DNA from: Dichetophora obliterata
Taxonomy: Eukaryota > Arthropoda > Insecta > Diptera > Sciomyzidae
Assembly: GCA_963920525.1 (NCBI GenBank)
Contig: OY986438.1
Span: 188,495,888 to 188,559,887, forward strand
Direction of reading: 5' to 3'
Length of the DNA: 64,000 bases
The notes under the pieces were generated by a model that was not told where the DNA came from, searched no databases, and worked only from the letters and a program-made list of their open reading frames with translations. Below are positions 11,620 to 23,294 of the stretch, piece after piece. The translations under genes were made by a program, and so were the position numbers. How positions within the stretch are numbered: position 1 is the stretch's first letter; the number at the start of each line of letters is the position of its first letter.

Positions 11620-13384
11620 GATGAGCTTTTCGAAATGAGTCATGTTCATTTTCTAGTAGCGCCACCTATTGAAAAATCTCTGGACTTTTCAGACCATGTA
11701 GCATTCTTACAATAACTCCTATATATGTATAATAATATAACAAATCCTTCCTAGTTGGACAGCTCTAACGTGTTTACAACCACAATGAAACACAATTTGG
11801 TTTTCACAAATACATTCATATGTTCCGATATTGTGTTAAACCAGGTAGGCTGTATATCTTGTTATTTTAAGGTCAAAAATAAGTATATACTGAACTAGCA
11901 AAAAAATATATAAACAAACCAAAAAAGAGAGCAGTGCAATCGAAAGAAAGTTTACAAATTATATTAATCAAATTAAAAATTAAAAAATTTATCTTTTCAG
12001 GAAACTAAATAAATTCCTGGGAAACTTTGGATTACCAAGGATATCAATTAAAAATACTTACAAATATGTACAAATAGCTGCTGTCACTACTGCTATTGCT
12101 GGTGTTGGTAAAAAAACGTGTATTTGTATTATCGTGTGTGCTATTGTTTTCATTAACATTTAAAGCCGCAATTTATATGTCGTCGTCATTAAAGAAATTT
12201 ATTCAAAAATTGTGTTTTAAAATTGTAAATAAAACATACAGGGTAGAGTTCTAGGGGTTGAACATGAAACAGTTGATTGAGGGTAAAAGTGAGTAAGCTG
12301 AAATTATAATTGGTAAAAACGTTCAGGTATACGTTTTTCTTTTGGATAAAACATTGGTGGCAGACAGAGATGCCAAATCACACGGATTAGAATTAGAGAT
12401 GCAAACCTTGTTACACTTTTACCTACCGCTAGAAGAAATGTAACAAGGAGAAATATCACGTAACGTGTTAGGGCTCGAGTTAAATAACACGTTATCTAAC
12501 AGTTACGTGTCTAGCTGGGTTATAATTATGTATTATTTAGTAAATTTCGATTTACTATATGATCCAAGTAAATAAATAAATATTTTTATTAAATACATGA
12601 TACTCTCTTTCATTTTTGCATTTAGCAACTATTCTATATTTCATAGTTTTATCATAGCAAAATCAAGTTTATAAAATAGAATATTATATATATTAAAAAA
12701 ATTTGTATATAATGCAAAAATCTAAGCCCGAAAGATGATTTTTGTTTACTAGTTTTATTACATGTGTAAATAGTAAATCTATTTATTACATATAGTAAGT
12801 CTTACCACTTAGCCTAGCCTTCCACCAACCCCCTACAGAAAATTGTACCGACGCCCTTGCGTGCCTTTGCGAACAATTGCCAAACAGGTGTCAAAGGTGC
12901 TTGAAACTTTACAAGCAAAAAATAGCAGAATCAAGCACGAGCTGGTTTTGCTGATGAATAGTTTACAATTTGTATACAATAAATGTTTAATAATTTGCTT
13001 GCATGCTATATTATTTCCATCGTATATTATTTCCCTTTCCTAACCATATACTTTATTATTAATTTTTGGTTCCTGATAGTATTTGTGAAGTCATTCAAAA
13101 AATCAATAACACAGTCCAACAACCAAAATAATAGCAAACAACGGGTTCTGAAAGTAGAAAAAATACAATGTTTTTTATTAAGTCAATAATATAATAATTT
13201 GGAAGAAAGAAACATATTCTGTTCACTATACATACTTTTCTTTTGTTTTTATTTAAATAAAAGATCAAAAAAATAACTCGTAGATAGAAAAACAGCTCGG
13301 GTGTAATAAACCCATGTTCGTTGACAGTGAGTTAAACATAGTTGTCGTGCCACAGAGCTTTAATGAAATTTTATGAGAAATATA
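11620..13384. other. Non-coding AT-rich DNA
   Basis: No credible gene. The start of this stretch probably includes the 5' untranslated end of the mariner fragment, but I cannot identify its inverted repeat. Small palindromes are present: CCTTGTTACA with TGTAACAAGG (about 12408-12446), and CACGTAACGTGTT followed by AACACGTT (about 12460-12492). The two frames at 12843-13189 have no recognisable content. Confidence 0.5.
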
Positions 13385-13388
13385 TTAA

Positions 13389-13851
13389 CCTTCTAGCGCT
13401 CTTGCTAAAGGGACCTTCTTGACGCTTTTCGAAAAAATATTAATAAAGTATCTTTTGGCGTTGTAAAGAAATAGGAATGAAGAATTTCCATAAAAGTCAT
13501 TTTAGACAAGGTCTATCTACAGCGTATATCTATTAAAAAAAAAAAAAAGGAAACTTAATGTAAAAACTCTTTAAAACTATGCAATGGCAATTTCTAACGA
13601 TTATGCATTGTAAAAATTTCTGCAGGTGATAATCTTTTAACATTAAGTAATTGTAAGCTGACTAGCTTATTTTCTCTATAGAAGTACGCCTAAGACACAG
13701 ACATCTTGTCCTAAGAGACTTATAGTGAAATTTTCTAAGGAACATTTTCGTAAAGTATTTTAACTCTGTATGAATGATAAAGTTTGAGAATAATTTTTAA
13801 GCAGTTTGTCGAAAAGGGTCAGAAAAAATCTATAAAAAGGACACTAGAGGG
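13389..13851. mobile_element. TTAA-flanked MITE, piggyBac-like
   Basis: The element is bounded by TTAA on both sides (13385-13388 and 13852-13855). The left end reads CCTTCTAGCGCTCTTGC and the right end, reverse-complemented, CCCTCTAGTGTCCTTTT. A second pair of matching blocks lies inside (GACGCTTTTCG against GTCGAAAAGGGTC). No coding potential. TTAA duplication with CC-starting ends is the mark of piggyBac-type integration; which autonomous element moved it is unknown. Confidence 0.7.
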
Positions 13852-14004
13852 TTAAAGTATAAATAAACTTTTACTATAGGCTTGTGAACACAACAACAAC
13901 ACAGAGCCAAAACGACCTAAAATAAAAAATTAGTTCAAATATACTTTTTAGAGCGTTCTTTTAAGTAGTCGGGTCTTAGTTTTTTTAACTATTTTTTTAT
14001 TTAA

Positions 14005-14270
14005 CTCTTTACTGGTACGCCTCAAAAAAATTACACTAACGGTATATCTGGTCCCAGGGACCACACCAACTAAAATGCTAAAAACCACAAAATTTAGTTA
14101 GAAATTCATGTTGTTTTTTTTAAGAACGTCTTAAATAAATTTTTTTATTCCTATTAAGAAAGATTTTTTTGTAATTATTTTGAATAATTTTGTATTGCAT
14201 TATTATTAGAGAAATATACTCTTTTGTTTGATTTGATGCGGTCCCAAAGACCAGGAGTACCAGTTAAGGG
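14005..14270. mobile_element. Short TTAA-flanked MITE, piggyBac-like
   Basis: A 266-bp segment between TTAA at 14001-14004 and TTAA at 14271-14274. Ends are CTCTTTACTGGTACGCC and (reverse complement) CCCTTAACTGGTACTCC, 14 of 17 matching. Near both ends it carries GGTCCCAGGGACC or GGTCCCAAAGACC motifs. No protein. It lies 150 bp from the previous TTAA-flanked MITE but has different ends. Confidence 0.75.
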
Positions 14271-14308
14271 TTAAATTGTTTTTATAATCGAAAGCTTTAA
14301 CTACTAAT

Positions 14309-14440
14309 CAATTGCTGGATTTTTAAATTACAAAAAAAAAGTGTTTATTATGTCACAATAATATTTTTTTTTAGTTCATGAATTTATGTGCTCTGCGCCA
14401 TGTTCAATTTGATGTGACGTCATATAGTCTATAACCAGCG
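14309..14440 (+). repeat. Direct repeat, copy 1 (partner at 15155-15285)
   Basis: About 130 bp that recur 845 bp downstream: TTGCTGGATTTTTAAATTAC, TATGTCACAATAATATT, AGTTCATGAATTTATGTG, GCGCCAT and TGTGACGTCATATAG appear in the same order at 15155-15285. A shorter related block (GGGCGCCATATTAAATTTAA) sits at 14533. The text that follows, ending in ACATACATACATAAATACAT and TTTTGCGGGTATT, resembles the 3' part of a dispersed insect repeat I cannot name. Confidence 0.65.
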
Positions 14441-14784
14441 GATGATCAAGACGCTTTCCACGATAACTCATTTGTCAAATTATGAAAAGTAGTTTAGAAG
14501 CTAGGGGTTTAGTTGACTTTCTATCCTCTAAAGGGCGCCATATTAAATTTAATGTGACGTCCTTTAACCAACGGACGATCAAAAAGCTTCCAACGATACC
14601 TCATTTGTCAAAATATGACAAGTAGTTTAGAGGTGAGGGTGGAACAGGTAAACATACATACATAAATACATACCGGTCAAACACATATACCGCTCCTTTT
14701 GCGGGTATTTATTCATCAAAAAAGATGGTCTTATTATAACCATAGAGAACATTTTCTAACACTACTATTAAGGCCTTTTACACA

Positions 14785-15162
14785 TGGAGCAATTGAAAAG
14801 TAATGCAACTACAACACAATAGCTTAAAAAGTTGCAAGCCACTCCAATTTTAAACTGAATTGCAACCTATGATTTCAGATAAGCAAGTCACGTCCCAACG
14901 CAACATTAAAAAATTCATAACAACACAAATACATTTAAATTGACGCTATGCTAAATAGAAACAAGAAATTAACAAATGTCAAACAAAACACAATATGCAA
15001 CACAAAATCGCCCATTAAAATTGCAGTATGCTGTGTTGCATTGAACTGGTCGAGAACGTGTTGCTAACTTGTTGTGCACATGTTGCTTCATATGAAGGCT
15101 TCATTTATAAATACATTGCTTAGCAACTTTTGTTGCAGTTGCATTATTTTTCAATTGCTTGA
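14785..15162. mobile_element. MITE with ~30-bp inverted ends lying between the two direct repeats
   Basis: The left end GGAGCAATTGAAAAGTAATG continues CAACTACAAC; the right end in reverse complement reads AAGCAATTGAAAAATAATGC then AACTGCAAC. An inner pair (AAAAGTTGC / GCAACTTTT) extends the arms. No coding content and no clear target duplication. Confidence 0.7.
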
Positions 15163-15289
15163 TTTACAAATTATAAAAAAAAGTTTATTATGTCACAATA
15201 ATATTTTATTTTTAGTTCATGAATTTATGTGCAATGCGCCATATTAAATTTAATGTGACGTCATATAGCCTATGAACGTGTTGGCCTAG

Positions 15290-16030
15290 CACTAAACATA
15301 TCGGACCACTTTTTGTGTGATACAGTTTTATTTTCCTCTGCCTACTACTATGTATTCCTTGTTATAAATGATAGTAAAAGAATCTCAATAATATGCATTT
15401 GATATGCAAAAAGTCATATGTTGAGCAGACGAAACCAAAATCAATAGGGGTATTCACGTCAATGCTAAAATTTCAGAAATCGGAGATTTCCGACGAGTTG
15501 AAGTGAGCGACCCATTTGTAATGTTTCGTTTTTTAAACATACATCGTCAAACTTAAAATCGCTATTGCTTCATTCCGTTAGTGCGCCTGCTACCAAAACA
15601 AATAATTTTGTTCATATCTTGTAAAGCACAGATTAATACACAGTTATATAAAATGACTGCCACTCAGCTAAAATATAATTAATCATACTTTTGTTCTTAC
15701 TCGAAGACATTTCATCAGGTTTAAGGCAGGATTTGATAGAATGCCCTTCTTATTATCGAAATTATCATATTCACAATGACTCACAGATGAAACAGATTCA
15801 CTTGTGATTACTGAACACATCTTTTCTTCGCAAATTTCCGACGATTTTCATCAACTCAATATTTGATTAAATTTAAGCAATCTTCGGAAAGCCAAAACAA
15901 CAACAAGTGCACTGAAAGTTTCGTAAATTGCAGCTTTTCGCAAATTTCAGCGCTGAAGTGAATACCCTTAATATATTTGTATTTAAAAAGCTTGAATCCG
16001 GTCAAATGGCCGGGGTCGGTACGTTTAGTG
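15290..16030. mobile_element. TIR element with nested MITE, TTAA-like flank
   Basis: Left end CACTAAACATATCGGACC and right end (reverse complement) CACTAAACGTACCGACC define a 741-bp unit. It is followed by TTAA (16031-16034) and preceded by CTAG, so the target duplication is only half preserved. The interior is largely occupied by another MITE at 15446-15968. No protein is encoded. Confidence 0.6.
15446..15968. mobile_element. MITE with AGGGGTATTCAC ends, copy 1
   Basis: Left AGGGGTATTCACGTCAATGC and right AGGGTATTCACTTCAGCGC (reverse complement) are the ends; TTTCAGAAATCGGAGATTTC on the left is matched loosely by the CAAATTTCAGCGC region on the right. The same AGGGGTATTCAC end is found at 61142-61559 (complete) and at 56931 (one end only). 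Confidence 0.65.
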
Positions 16031-16309
16031 TTAAAAAGAGAACCTAATAAAATAGCTCAATAATTTGGGTAATCTTCTTGATTTTAAGTTGGTGTTATTT
16101 GGCTCTGTGTATTTTAAAGGCATATCGCTCATTTACTTGAACACCGTCATAAATTACAAAAAAAAAGATTTTTGGGTTAATGATGCAGATCTGATCTTTA
16201 TACATGCTTCGTATTGTGAAATCGCGTTTTTTGAGTTATGACGGACGGTATTCAAGTTATAAATGCTCGATATATTTAGTAATTAACTTGATCTTTATAT
16301 GAGTTGTTT

Positions 16310-16680
16310 TTTTTTTAAAGATCAAAGAACCATGGCATGCAGAGGCCTTATACAAACCAGGCATGGTCTTTGACCTGAAAGAAAAGGGATAGATTATTTA
16401 GAGGAATTGTTTGAAACCATACGTGAATTATTGATTAGGCATAACAACCGTGAAAGACAATTTGAATTGCTTTTAACCTCGCAAGCATTTCCAGCCTTTA
16501 GTTGTTCTTGTCCTTTAATTCCACATTTTCCACAATTTAGCTGTGGATTTTTCGTTTTCCATAATTCTTAAATGTAGGGAAGAACAAAGAAAGTGAAAAA
16601 ACCATGGCCGAACTCGGATTCGAACCAGAGACCTCTGTGTTGATAGTCTAGCGCACTCTCCACTAGACTACAAAGGCCGA
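16310..16680 (-). repeat. tRNA-derived SINE, copy 2 (longer form)
   Basis: On the minus strand: GGCCTTTGTAGTCTAGTGGA begins the tRNA-like head (A box TAGTCTAGTGGAGAG), B box GGTTCGAATCC at 16616-16626, then GAGTTCGGCC closing the tRNA-like part. The body matches copy 1 (TCCACAGCTAAATTGTGGAA, AAAGGACAAGAACAACTAAA, GGTCAAAGACC) and ends in an A-run at 16309-16319. It retains an internal block (16392-16480) missing from copy 1. Confidence 0.85.
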
Positions 16681-17073
16681 CAATATTGCTAAACTTAGAG
16701 TGCATTTTAGACGTAAGCTTTTTAAATGATACACTTATACTTTTTTTAACTTCCTCTTCCAGAATTCATAAAGCAAAATCTATAATTTTCAAAAAGGTTA
16801 AAAATTGTCAAACAGTGTAACATATAATTACGAGCTGCTAACGCTTTCAGAGTTCAAGCCACACGTCCCTGAAGTGGTTTCAGAAATTTTGTCAAATTCT
16901 TTTAGGTCCAGCTGCAACTTAACTGTATATTCTGTTTAAGCTGCTGTTGTCATTTTGCGCAATGTTTATAAACAATGTCTTTTGGGAATCGGTTATTGTT
17001 TATTACGTCGTTGTTTAAATATTCATAAAGAAAATCTCTGCAGTTTTATTCTTTAAATATGTGATAGCTCTTA

Positions 17074-19240
17074 GGGCCATTTTGTTCACAAAGGGCATAA
17101 ATATGATTTAATTCGGGGATAATCTCTATGTTAATTTTATACCAAGCGTATAAGTCAGGAGATAAAAAAAGGTTTTGTTCACATTTTATCCCGGCTTTAT
17201 GCTTAGAGCATAAACTCGCTCTCAGTTTATATCGATTTGCATTGGAATGTTAGAGTGTTGCTCATTAATTAAAAAATGTGTGGGGATTTTTGGTTTATTT
17301 TTGCGAATTTGGGGGTTGGAGTGAACACTAGGTAAAAATGGATCGCTGATTTTGCATCTGATGTCAGAATTTCAAAATTCTAAAATTTTTCTACACAGGA
17401 AGAAAATTTAAACATGAAGAAACAGTATTGGGGGTTACTTCTTTCAAATCTGGTGTTAGAATTTCAAAATTGAAGATGGCAGATAGAGTTGCCACCTAAT
17501 TTCTTGTTTTTTATGCGAATTCAACTCTGGGAGAAACACTAGGTAAAATTGAGTCGCTGATTCCGAATCCGTTGTCAGAATTTCAAAACTCGAACATTTT
17601 TCTACACATAGGGTTGCCACCTAAAAATGTTTTATTTTAAGAATTTTAAACATGAGGAAAAAGTATTGGGGGGTCGTTGATTTCGAATCTGAAGTCAGAA
17701 TTTCAAAACTCAAGGTGGTGGAAAAGGTTGCCACCCTAACTTTTTGTATTTTTATGAATTCGGGACTGGCAAATGAAATTGTACACCCAAAATGGGTCGC
17801 TAAATACGAATCCGTGGTCAGAATTTCAAAATTATAAAGTTTTGAAATAATAGGGTTGCCACCTAATAATATGTATTTTTCAGAATTTTAAAGATTATTT
17901 AACAGTGCTAGGGAGTCACTGATTTCGAATCTGAAGTCAGAATTTTAAAACTCAGAATTGAGGATAGGGTTGCCACCTTAATTTTTTTTATTTTTATGAA
18001 TTCGGGGCTGGCAAAAAAATAATATGCCAAAAATGGGTCGCTGAATCCGAATCCATGGTCAGAATTTCAAAATTGTAAAATTTTTAAATAATAGGGTTGC
18101 TTTTACTTTTGTGAATACATATTATTAGGTGGCAGCAGCCCTATTATTATAAAATTTTATAATTTTGAAATTCTGACCACGGATTCGGATTCCACCATTT
18201 TGAATTTTAAAATTCTGACATCAGATTCGAAATCAGTGACTCCCTAACACTGTTAAATAATGTTTCAAATTCTTAAAAATGCATATTATTAGGTGGCAAC
18301 CCTATTATTTCAAAACTTTTTAATTTTAAAATTCTGAACATGGATTCGTATTCAGCGATCCATATTTGGTGTACTATTTTTTTTGCCAGTCCTGAATTCA
18401 TAAAAGTACAAAAAATTATGGTGGCAACCCTATCCATCATTTTGAATTTTAAAATTCTGACATCAGATTCGAAATCAGTGACTCCCTAACACTGTTAAAT
18501 AGTGTTTAAATTCTTAAAAATACATATTATTAGGTGGCAGCCCTATTATTTCGAAACTTTATAATTTTGAAATTCTGACCATGGATTAGTATTCAGCGAC
18601 CTATTTTTGGTGTACAATTTTTTTTTGCCAGCCACGAATTCATAAAAATACAAAAAATTTGGGTGGCAACCTTATCCACCATCTTGAATTTTAAAATTCT
18701 GACTTCAGATTCGAAATCAGCGACCCCTTAATACTCTTTCCTCATGTTTAAAATTCTTAAAATAAAACATTTTTTGGTGGCAGCCCTATGTGAAGAAAAA
18801 TTTTCGAATTTTGAAGTTCTGACAACGGATTCGGATTCTGCGACCCATTCTTACCCTTTAGTTCGCGTCAGCCCCGATTTCGTTAAAATAAAAAAATTAA
18901 AGTAACAACCGTATCCAACATCTTGAATTTTAAAATTCTGACACCAGATTCGAAATGGTAACCCCCAATACTGTTTCCCTATGTTTAAAAATCTGTATTT
19001 TCAATATTTTGACACCTAGTAAATAAAAAATATTAAAATGAGAGTGATGAGAGCGAATTCAAAATCTCAACTCACCAATTTTCACGAGTTAAATATTTCT
19101 GGGGTTAAGCTATCTTGCCACCATTTTTATCTCTAGCTTGAAGAGTTAAATGCTTAACTCACTGTGAACAAATTGAACAACTGGAAAAATCATGGAATTA
19201 ACTCGGGGATAAATTTATCTCTCTGTGAACAAAATGGCCC
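17074..19240. mobile_element. PIF/Harbinger-like TIR element made of two opposed tandem arrays
   Basis: Exact 17-bp ends GGGCCATTTTGTTCACA face inward, and TTA stands immediately outside each (17071-17073, 19241-19243). GGGCC termini plus a TTA duplication are what PIF/Harbinger elements leave. Inside, motif GTCAGAATTTCAAAA recurs about every 120 bp on the left arm (near 17363, 17454, 17574, 17695, 17817, 17937, 18057), alternating with GGTTGCCACCTAA. From about 18121 to 18990 the same units run in the opposite orientation. No transposase is present. Confidence 0.8.
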
Positions 19241-19244
19241 TTAG

Positions 19245-19655
19245 TCGAACGAAGCGCAAATTTACTTTGGTTATATCCAAAGCTACCTTTGTATATCCAA
19301 AGCTGCCTTTGTGTAAATGTAATCAGGTCCACAGTGGGACTAAGCTATACAAGGATAGGTTAAAAATTAAGATTGCCAACAGAAGCTGGTTTTCGGCTCT
19401 CTCTAAATGTTGTTTTTAAAGCATGAAATTTATACGTAGGTTTAAGCTTCATCCACCCATCCTTTCTACTCTAGAACTCAAACTAATTAAAAAAAAAATG
19501 TCTTAATTTGTCCAAATCGAAAAAATTGGAATATAGCAGGAAATTTGATCATATTTCGCAATAAGATATATATAGTTCAAATTCATATATATTTATTTAT
19601 TTCAATTTGCCTTCAAATGACTGCTTTAATTCATACAATTTTTGATTAACAATTG
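19245..19655. other. Unassigned non-coding DNA
   Basis: No gene. The frame at 19225-19419 starts in the end of the preceding element and has no recognisable content. A short tandem pair TATATCCAAAGCTRCCTTTG occurs near 19272-19312. Confidence 0.45.
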
Positions 19656-19659
19656 CAGG

Positions 19660-19757
19660 AGGGGAGGAATAGATCCCCTGTGGTCTCACAACGGACTAAA
19701 TATCTGGTCTATATGGGCCGATATTTCACTGGCCGCTACCTTAACCTAACCTAACCA
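19660..19757 (-). repeat. Dispersed repeat starting with TTAGG-type units
   Basis: On the minus strand it opens GGTTAGGTTAGGTTAAGG, then GCGGCCAGTGAAATATCGGC, TAGACCAG and GTTGTGAGACCACAGGGGAT. I know such TTAGG-led sequences as dispersed repeats in fly genomes (from memory). The three TTAGG units match the arthropod telomere motif, but Diptera generally lack that telomere, so a dispersed repeat is the simpler reading. Confidence 0.5.
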
Positions 19758-19774
19758 ATTGCCGTTAAAAAAAC

Positions 19775-19935
19775 TAACAATACGTGCTTTCATAGCTTAT
19801 TAAAAAATTTTCGAAAATACAGGCAAAATCGATATTGGCCTATAATTTGTAAGCATTTGTTTATTATTTTTCTTGAAAAGAGGAATTATTCTGTTTTTTT
19901 AAGTTCCTCAGGAAATATACCTTTCTCCATGCTTT
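19775..19935 (-). pseudogene. LINE reverse transcriptase scrap
   Basis: Translation of the minus strand gives GIFPEELKKT, a frame break, then IPLFKKNNKQMLTNYRPISI and LPVFSKIF. NYRPIS(I/L)LP with FSKIFEK after it is a strong signature of the palm region of non-LTR reverse transcriptases. Only about 50 codons survive, with stops on both sides. Confidence 0.75.
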
Positions 19936-19939
19936 TATT

Positions 19940-20870
19940 TGCATTATAGCTGTTCGGGTGTTGAACGAGAGTTGGCTCAAATTGGCGATAAAAAGAGAAT
20001 GAAAAGATTAATTTTCGGATAAACGCATGAATTTTAATTGTAACAAAAGAGGGTTCGTTTCTTTTGTTAAATTACATAGAAACTTATTGTTTTATGTTAT
20101 TGTTGTTTGATACAATTTATGGTACAATTTGATATTTGTTATTTATGCTAACAATATACTTTGTTGAGATGATTATGATTGATGATTATGGTGAAATGAT
20201 GATGAGTAGAGATGAGGATGATTGTAGAATCTGAGTTGGTTGATTGTTGAGTACTTTTATAAGATAAAGATGTGTTCGATCGTTGATTTCCAATATTCTT
20301 GCTGGATTTGTGTGGGTGTATGAAACTTGCTACTTCTGTATTCTGAAACAAACGAATTGATTGACGCTGGCACAACATTGATGTTGCCGAAGCGAGTTTG
20401 TCGAAAAGGAGCTGTCAGAGGTCTTACCAATAATAACGAGAAGGGCTAGAGGACGTGTTTAGTCAAAGCAAGTTTACGTTTGACTTTAACTAGGGGTGTC
20501 CAAAGTCGCCCGTACGGCTGTTTTGCCTATACGGGCGTTCTGCCTGCCCGCAGCAAGCAGCACGGGTAAAAGCGTATGCTGGATGAATTCGGGAATAAAA
20601 GGAACGAGGGACATGCACGAAGAGAATGAGAAAGATCGTAAGAAAAAGCGCCTTTATATCGTGATCAGTGTTGCCAGAAAAATTGAGCCAGTAGCTAAAA
20701 TTGCTAACAAAAGTAGCTAAAAAAAACTAACCATTTTTTGTTAGCTAAAAAAAGAAAATAGTTAAAAGCAAACACAACTGCTGTATTTAATCAGTTTATC
20801 AATAATATTGATTGATTTGCAAATGCAATGTATTGCTGCATAAAAAATTATTAAAAACTATCTTTATTCA
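19940..20870. other. Unassigned DNA with a GC-richer patch
   Basis: 20490-20660 is less AT-rich than its surroundings and contains a short hairpin CGCCCGTA...TACGGGCG (20508-20538). The 74-codon frame at 20496-20720 has no family I recognise. From 20690 the text AGTAGCTAAAA recurs and reappears after the LINE at about 23410, so the LINE at 20876-23290 seems to have landed in one older repeat. Confidence 0.45.
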
Positions 20871-20875
20871 ATTTT

Positions 20876-23290
20876 ATATATTTATTTATTTATTTATTTA
20901 TTTATTGGCCAAACAAGGCAATGAAATTTACTTATTCTAACTTATTCTAACAGGTTTTGTTTACTTATTACTAAGTTTTTTGTTTTTCTTTTCCCCTTTC
21001 CTTGTTTTTATTTTATTTTTTATTTGGTGCTCTTAGTGGGCATACTCCGCCCACCGGATGGACATGATTTCAAAAACCATGTCAAAACTAAGAGAAGAGG
21101 AGGAAAACAAGAGAGACTATGTACACACTTAAGATACGATGTATATATATTATTCTTAAAGACTATAAGGACAAAAGGACGTAAATGGGAGATTTGGAGA
21201 GGGATGTTAAAGAATTTTGATTTATTAAACTAAATGCTTATACATATAAATCCATACATTTATGTAGTTTATCTGAGGCCTGTGTTAATTCTGATTACCG
21301 AGTGATTTATATAGGGTTTGCTTGAACGAGGATTTGGACATAGAAGGTGAGCAGTATATAGAGATATTATTAAATTCTCTGCAACAACGATTGATGGGTT
21401 CATTATTTGCATATGTAGTTTGGTGCTGATATTCAGTTAACAATCGAGTATGCCTAGTGCGCTTAATTGGATCGTTAAAGGAAATCATATTATAAATATA
21501 TTCGCTGTGAATAGCACCATTAATTACATCAAATGTGAAGCATGAGCCCAATAACGATCTTCTTGTTGATAGTGGCATCAAATTTAAAAGGCTGAGTCTA
21601 TGTTCATATGATGGAAGGCTACAATAATCATGGGGGTTGTACATATCTCTAAGCGCGTATAGTAAGAACTGCTTTTGAATAGACTCAATTCTTTCTCTAT
21701 GGGAATCGAAAGATGGATTCCAAATTATGCATGCATATTCAGGTATTGGGCGCACTAATGCACGGTACAAGGATGTAGTGACCCATATATTCTTGAATTC
21801 ATTTGCACGTCTTTTTATAAAACCGAGCTGTTTGCTGGCCCTGGACACAATTTTATCATAGTGCAGATTAAAGCGCATTTTGCAATTTAAGACAACTCCA
21901 AGATCCACTATATGGTTGACCCTTTTAAGTTCGGTACTATTGAGGTGGTAGGTATGTAATGTTTACATTGCTTTTACGAGAAAAGCTTATAACATTGCAT
22001 TTATTCACATTAAGATGTAGTTTATTTTGAAAATACCATTGCTCAAGAGACAACAATTTTGATTGCAAAAAATTTACATCTGCATCTGATTGAATTGCAT
22101 AATACATTTTTAAATCATCTGCATACATAAGATGTGGGATATCGTTAAGAACTTCTGACAGATCGGATATGAATATGTTGAAAAGAAGAGGACCAAGATG
22201 ACTACCTTGCGGAACTGCCGAGGAGACTGCAATTTTTTTCGATAGAACTTCCTGGAATTTAACAAACTGGGATCTGCCGTTTAAATATGATTTTAGCCAA
22301 CTTAGTATGGATCCCGCAACACCAAATTTTCTAACTTATATGCATATAAGAATGTTGTGATCAACTCGATGAAAAGCTTTACTGAAATCAGTATAAACAG
22401 CATCTATTTGGTGCCCTTTTTCCATTTTGACTAAAACATCTGATACCATAATCATGAGATTAGTGGTGGTAGATCGCCCTTTTCGGAACCCGTGTTGCTG
22501 CTCATTTAGACGTGGGTTAATGAAACTTGTTAGTTTTTCACAAATAAGTTTTTCAAAAAGTTTTGGAATGGCTGACAAGATTGCTATGCCTCTATAATTT
22601 TCAACTGATCTTTTATCACCATTCTTGTAAATTGAAGTAAGATGGGATGATTTCCAATATAAAGGAAATGTCCCACAAACCAGTGATTCGTTAAAGTTTA
22701 TGTGTAATGGCAATAGCAGTTGGTCTAAACATCGCACCAAAAAGCTTGTAGGTATTAAGTCTGGTCCTGGTCCCTTTAATATATCCAGTTCTTTTATTGC
22801 ATTAGAAATCTCTTCCTGGGTTAAGTATAAACTATCAACTATAATAGTTGAGCTAGGAGAAGTTTCAGATAAGGTGGTAGGAAGACAAAAGACCTCCTTA
22901 AAGTGATCCGCATACAAGTTGCTTATTTCAAGAGAATTGGACGAAGTGACATTACCTTTAAACAGAGACGATGGATAGCCGCTAGATATGCGCTTCATGT
23001 TAACAAAGTCAAAGAATTTTCTCGGCTCTTGGACAATTTTCTCTCCGATGATGCTCGTGTACAACTTGTACGCTTCTTCTGACTTGATAGAGAACTCTCT
23101 TGATAGCTCGTCATATCTAAGCTTCAGTTCATCGCTTATATTATCAGTGTTTTTGAGAAGTTTGTAGATTTTATTTCTTTGATTCCTCAAAAATCTGAGA
23201 TTGTTGTCTAGCCATGGTTCTGTGAGCTTATTCTTTTTCTTTATTATTGGCACATAACTTTCGGTAAAAATGTGCTGATAAAATATATGT
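20876..23290 (-). mobile_element. Third non-LTR retrotransposon, 5'-truncated, with TAAA-repeat tail
   Basis: A minus-strand LINE running from a truncation near 23290 (before the RT) to a tail of TAAA units at about 20877-20906. A 3' untranslated region of about 380 bp separates the ORF2 stop at 21285 from the tail. The 5' end, endonuclease and ORF1 are missing. The microsatellite-like tail instead of poly-A is typical of CR1-, I- and related LINEs. Confidence 0.85.
21285..23290 (-). pseudogene. LINE reverse transcriptase with two lesions
   Basis: The linker LTEPWLDNNLRFLRNQRNKI opens the preserved part, followed by NYRGIAILSAIPKLFEKLI, QHGFRKGRSTTTNL and YTDFSKAFHRVDHNIL. An in-frame TAA at 22336 interrupts the protein, which continues with VRKFGVAGSILSWLKSYL, AVPQGSHLGPLLF (Ala where Gly is usual) and MYADDLKMYY. 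Near 21950 the frame shifts across TACCTACC, which looks like a 4-bp tandem duplication. The last part (21285-21908) is the C-terminal domain (VDLGVVLNCKMRFNLHYDKI). Apart from these the frame is open. Confidence 0.85.
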
Positions 23291-23294
23291 AAAC

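Noticed and set aside
17652..17837. 61-codon frame in the 17-19 kb element
   Set aside because: Translation of the 120-bp tandem units (VRISKL repeated).
20148..20378. 76-codon His/Ser/Thr-rich frame
   Set aside because: Low complexity from a GATGAT-rich stretch; no evidence for a gene.
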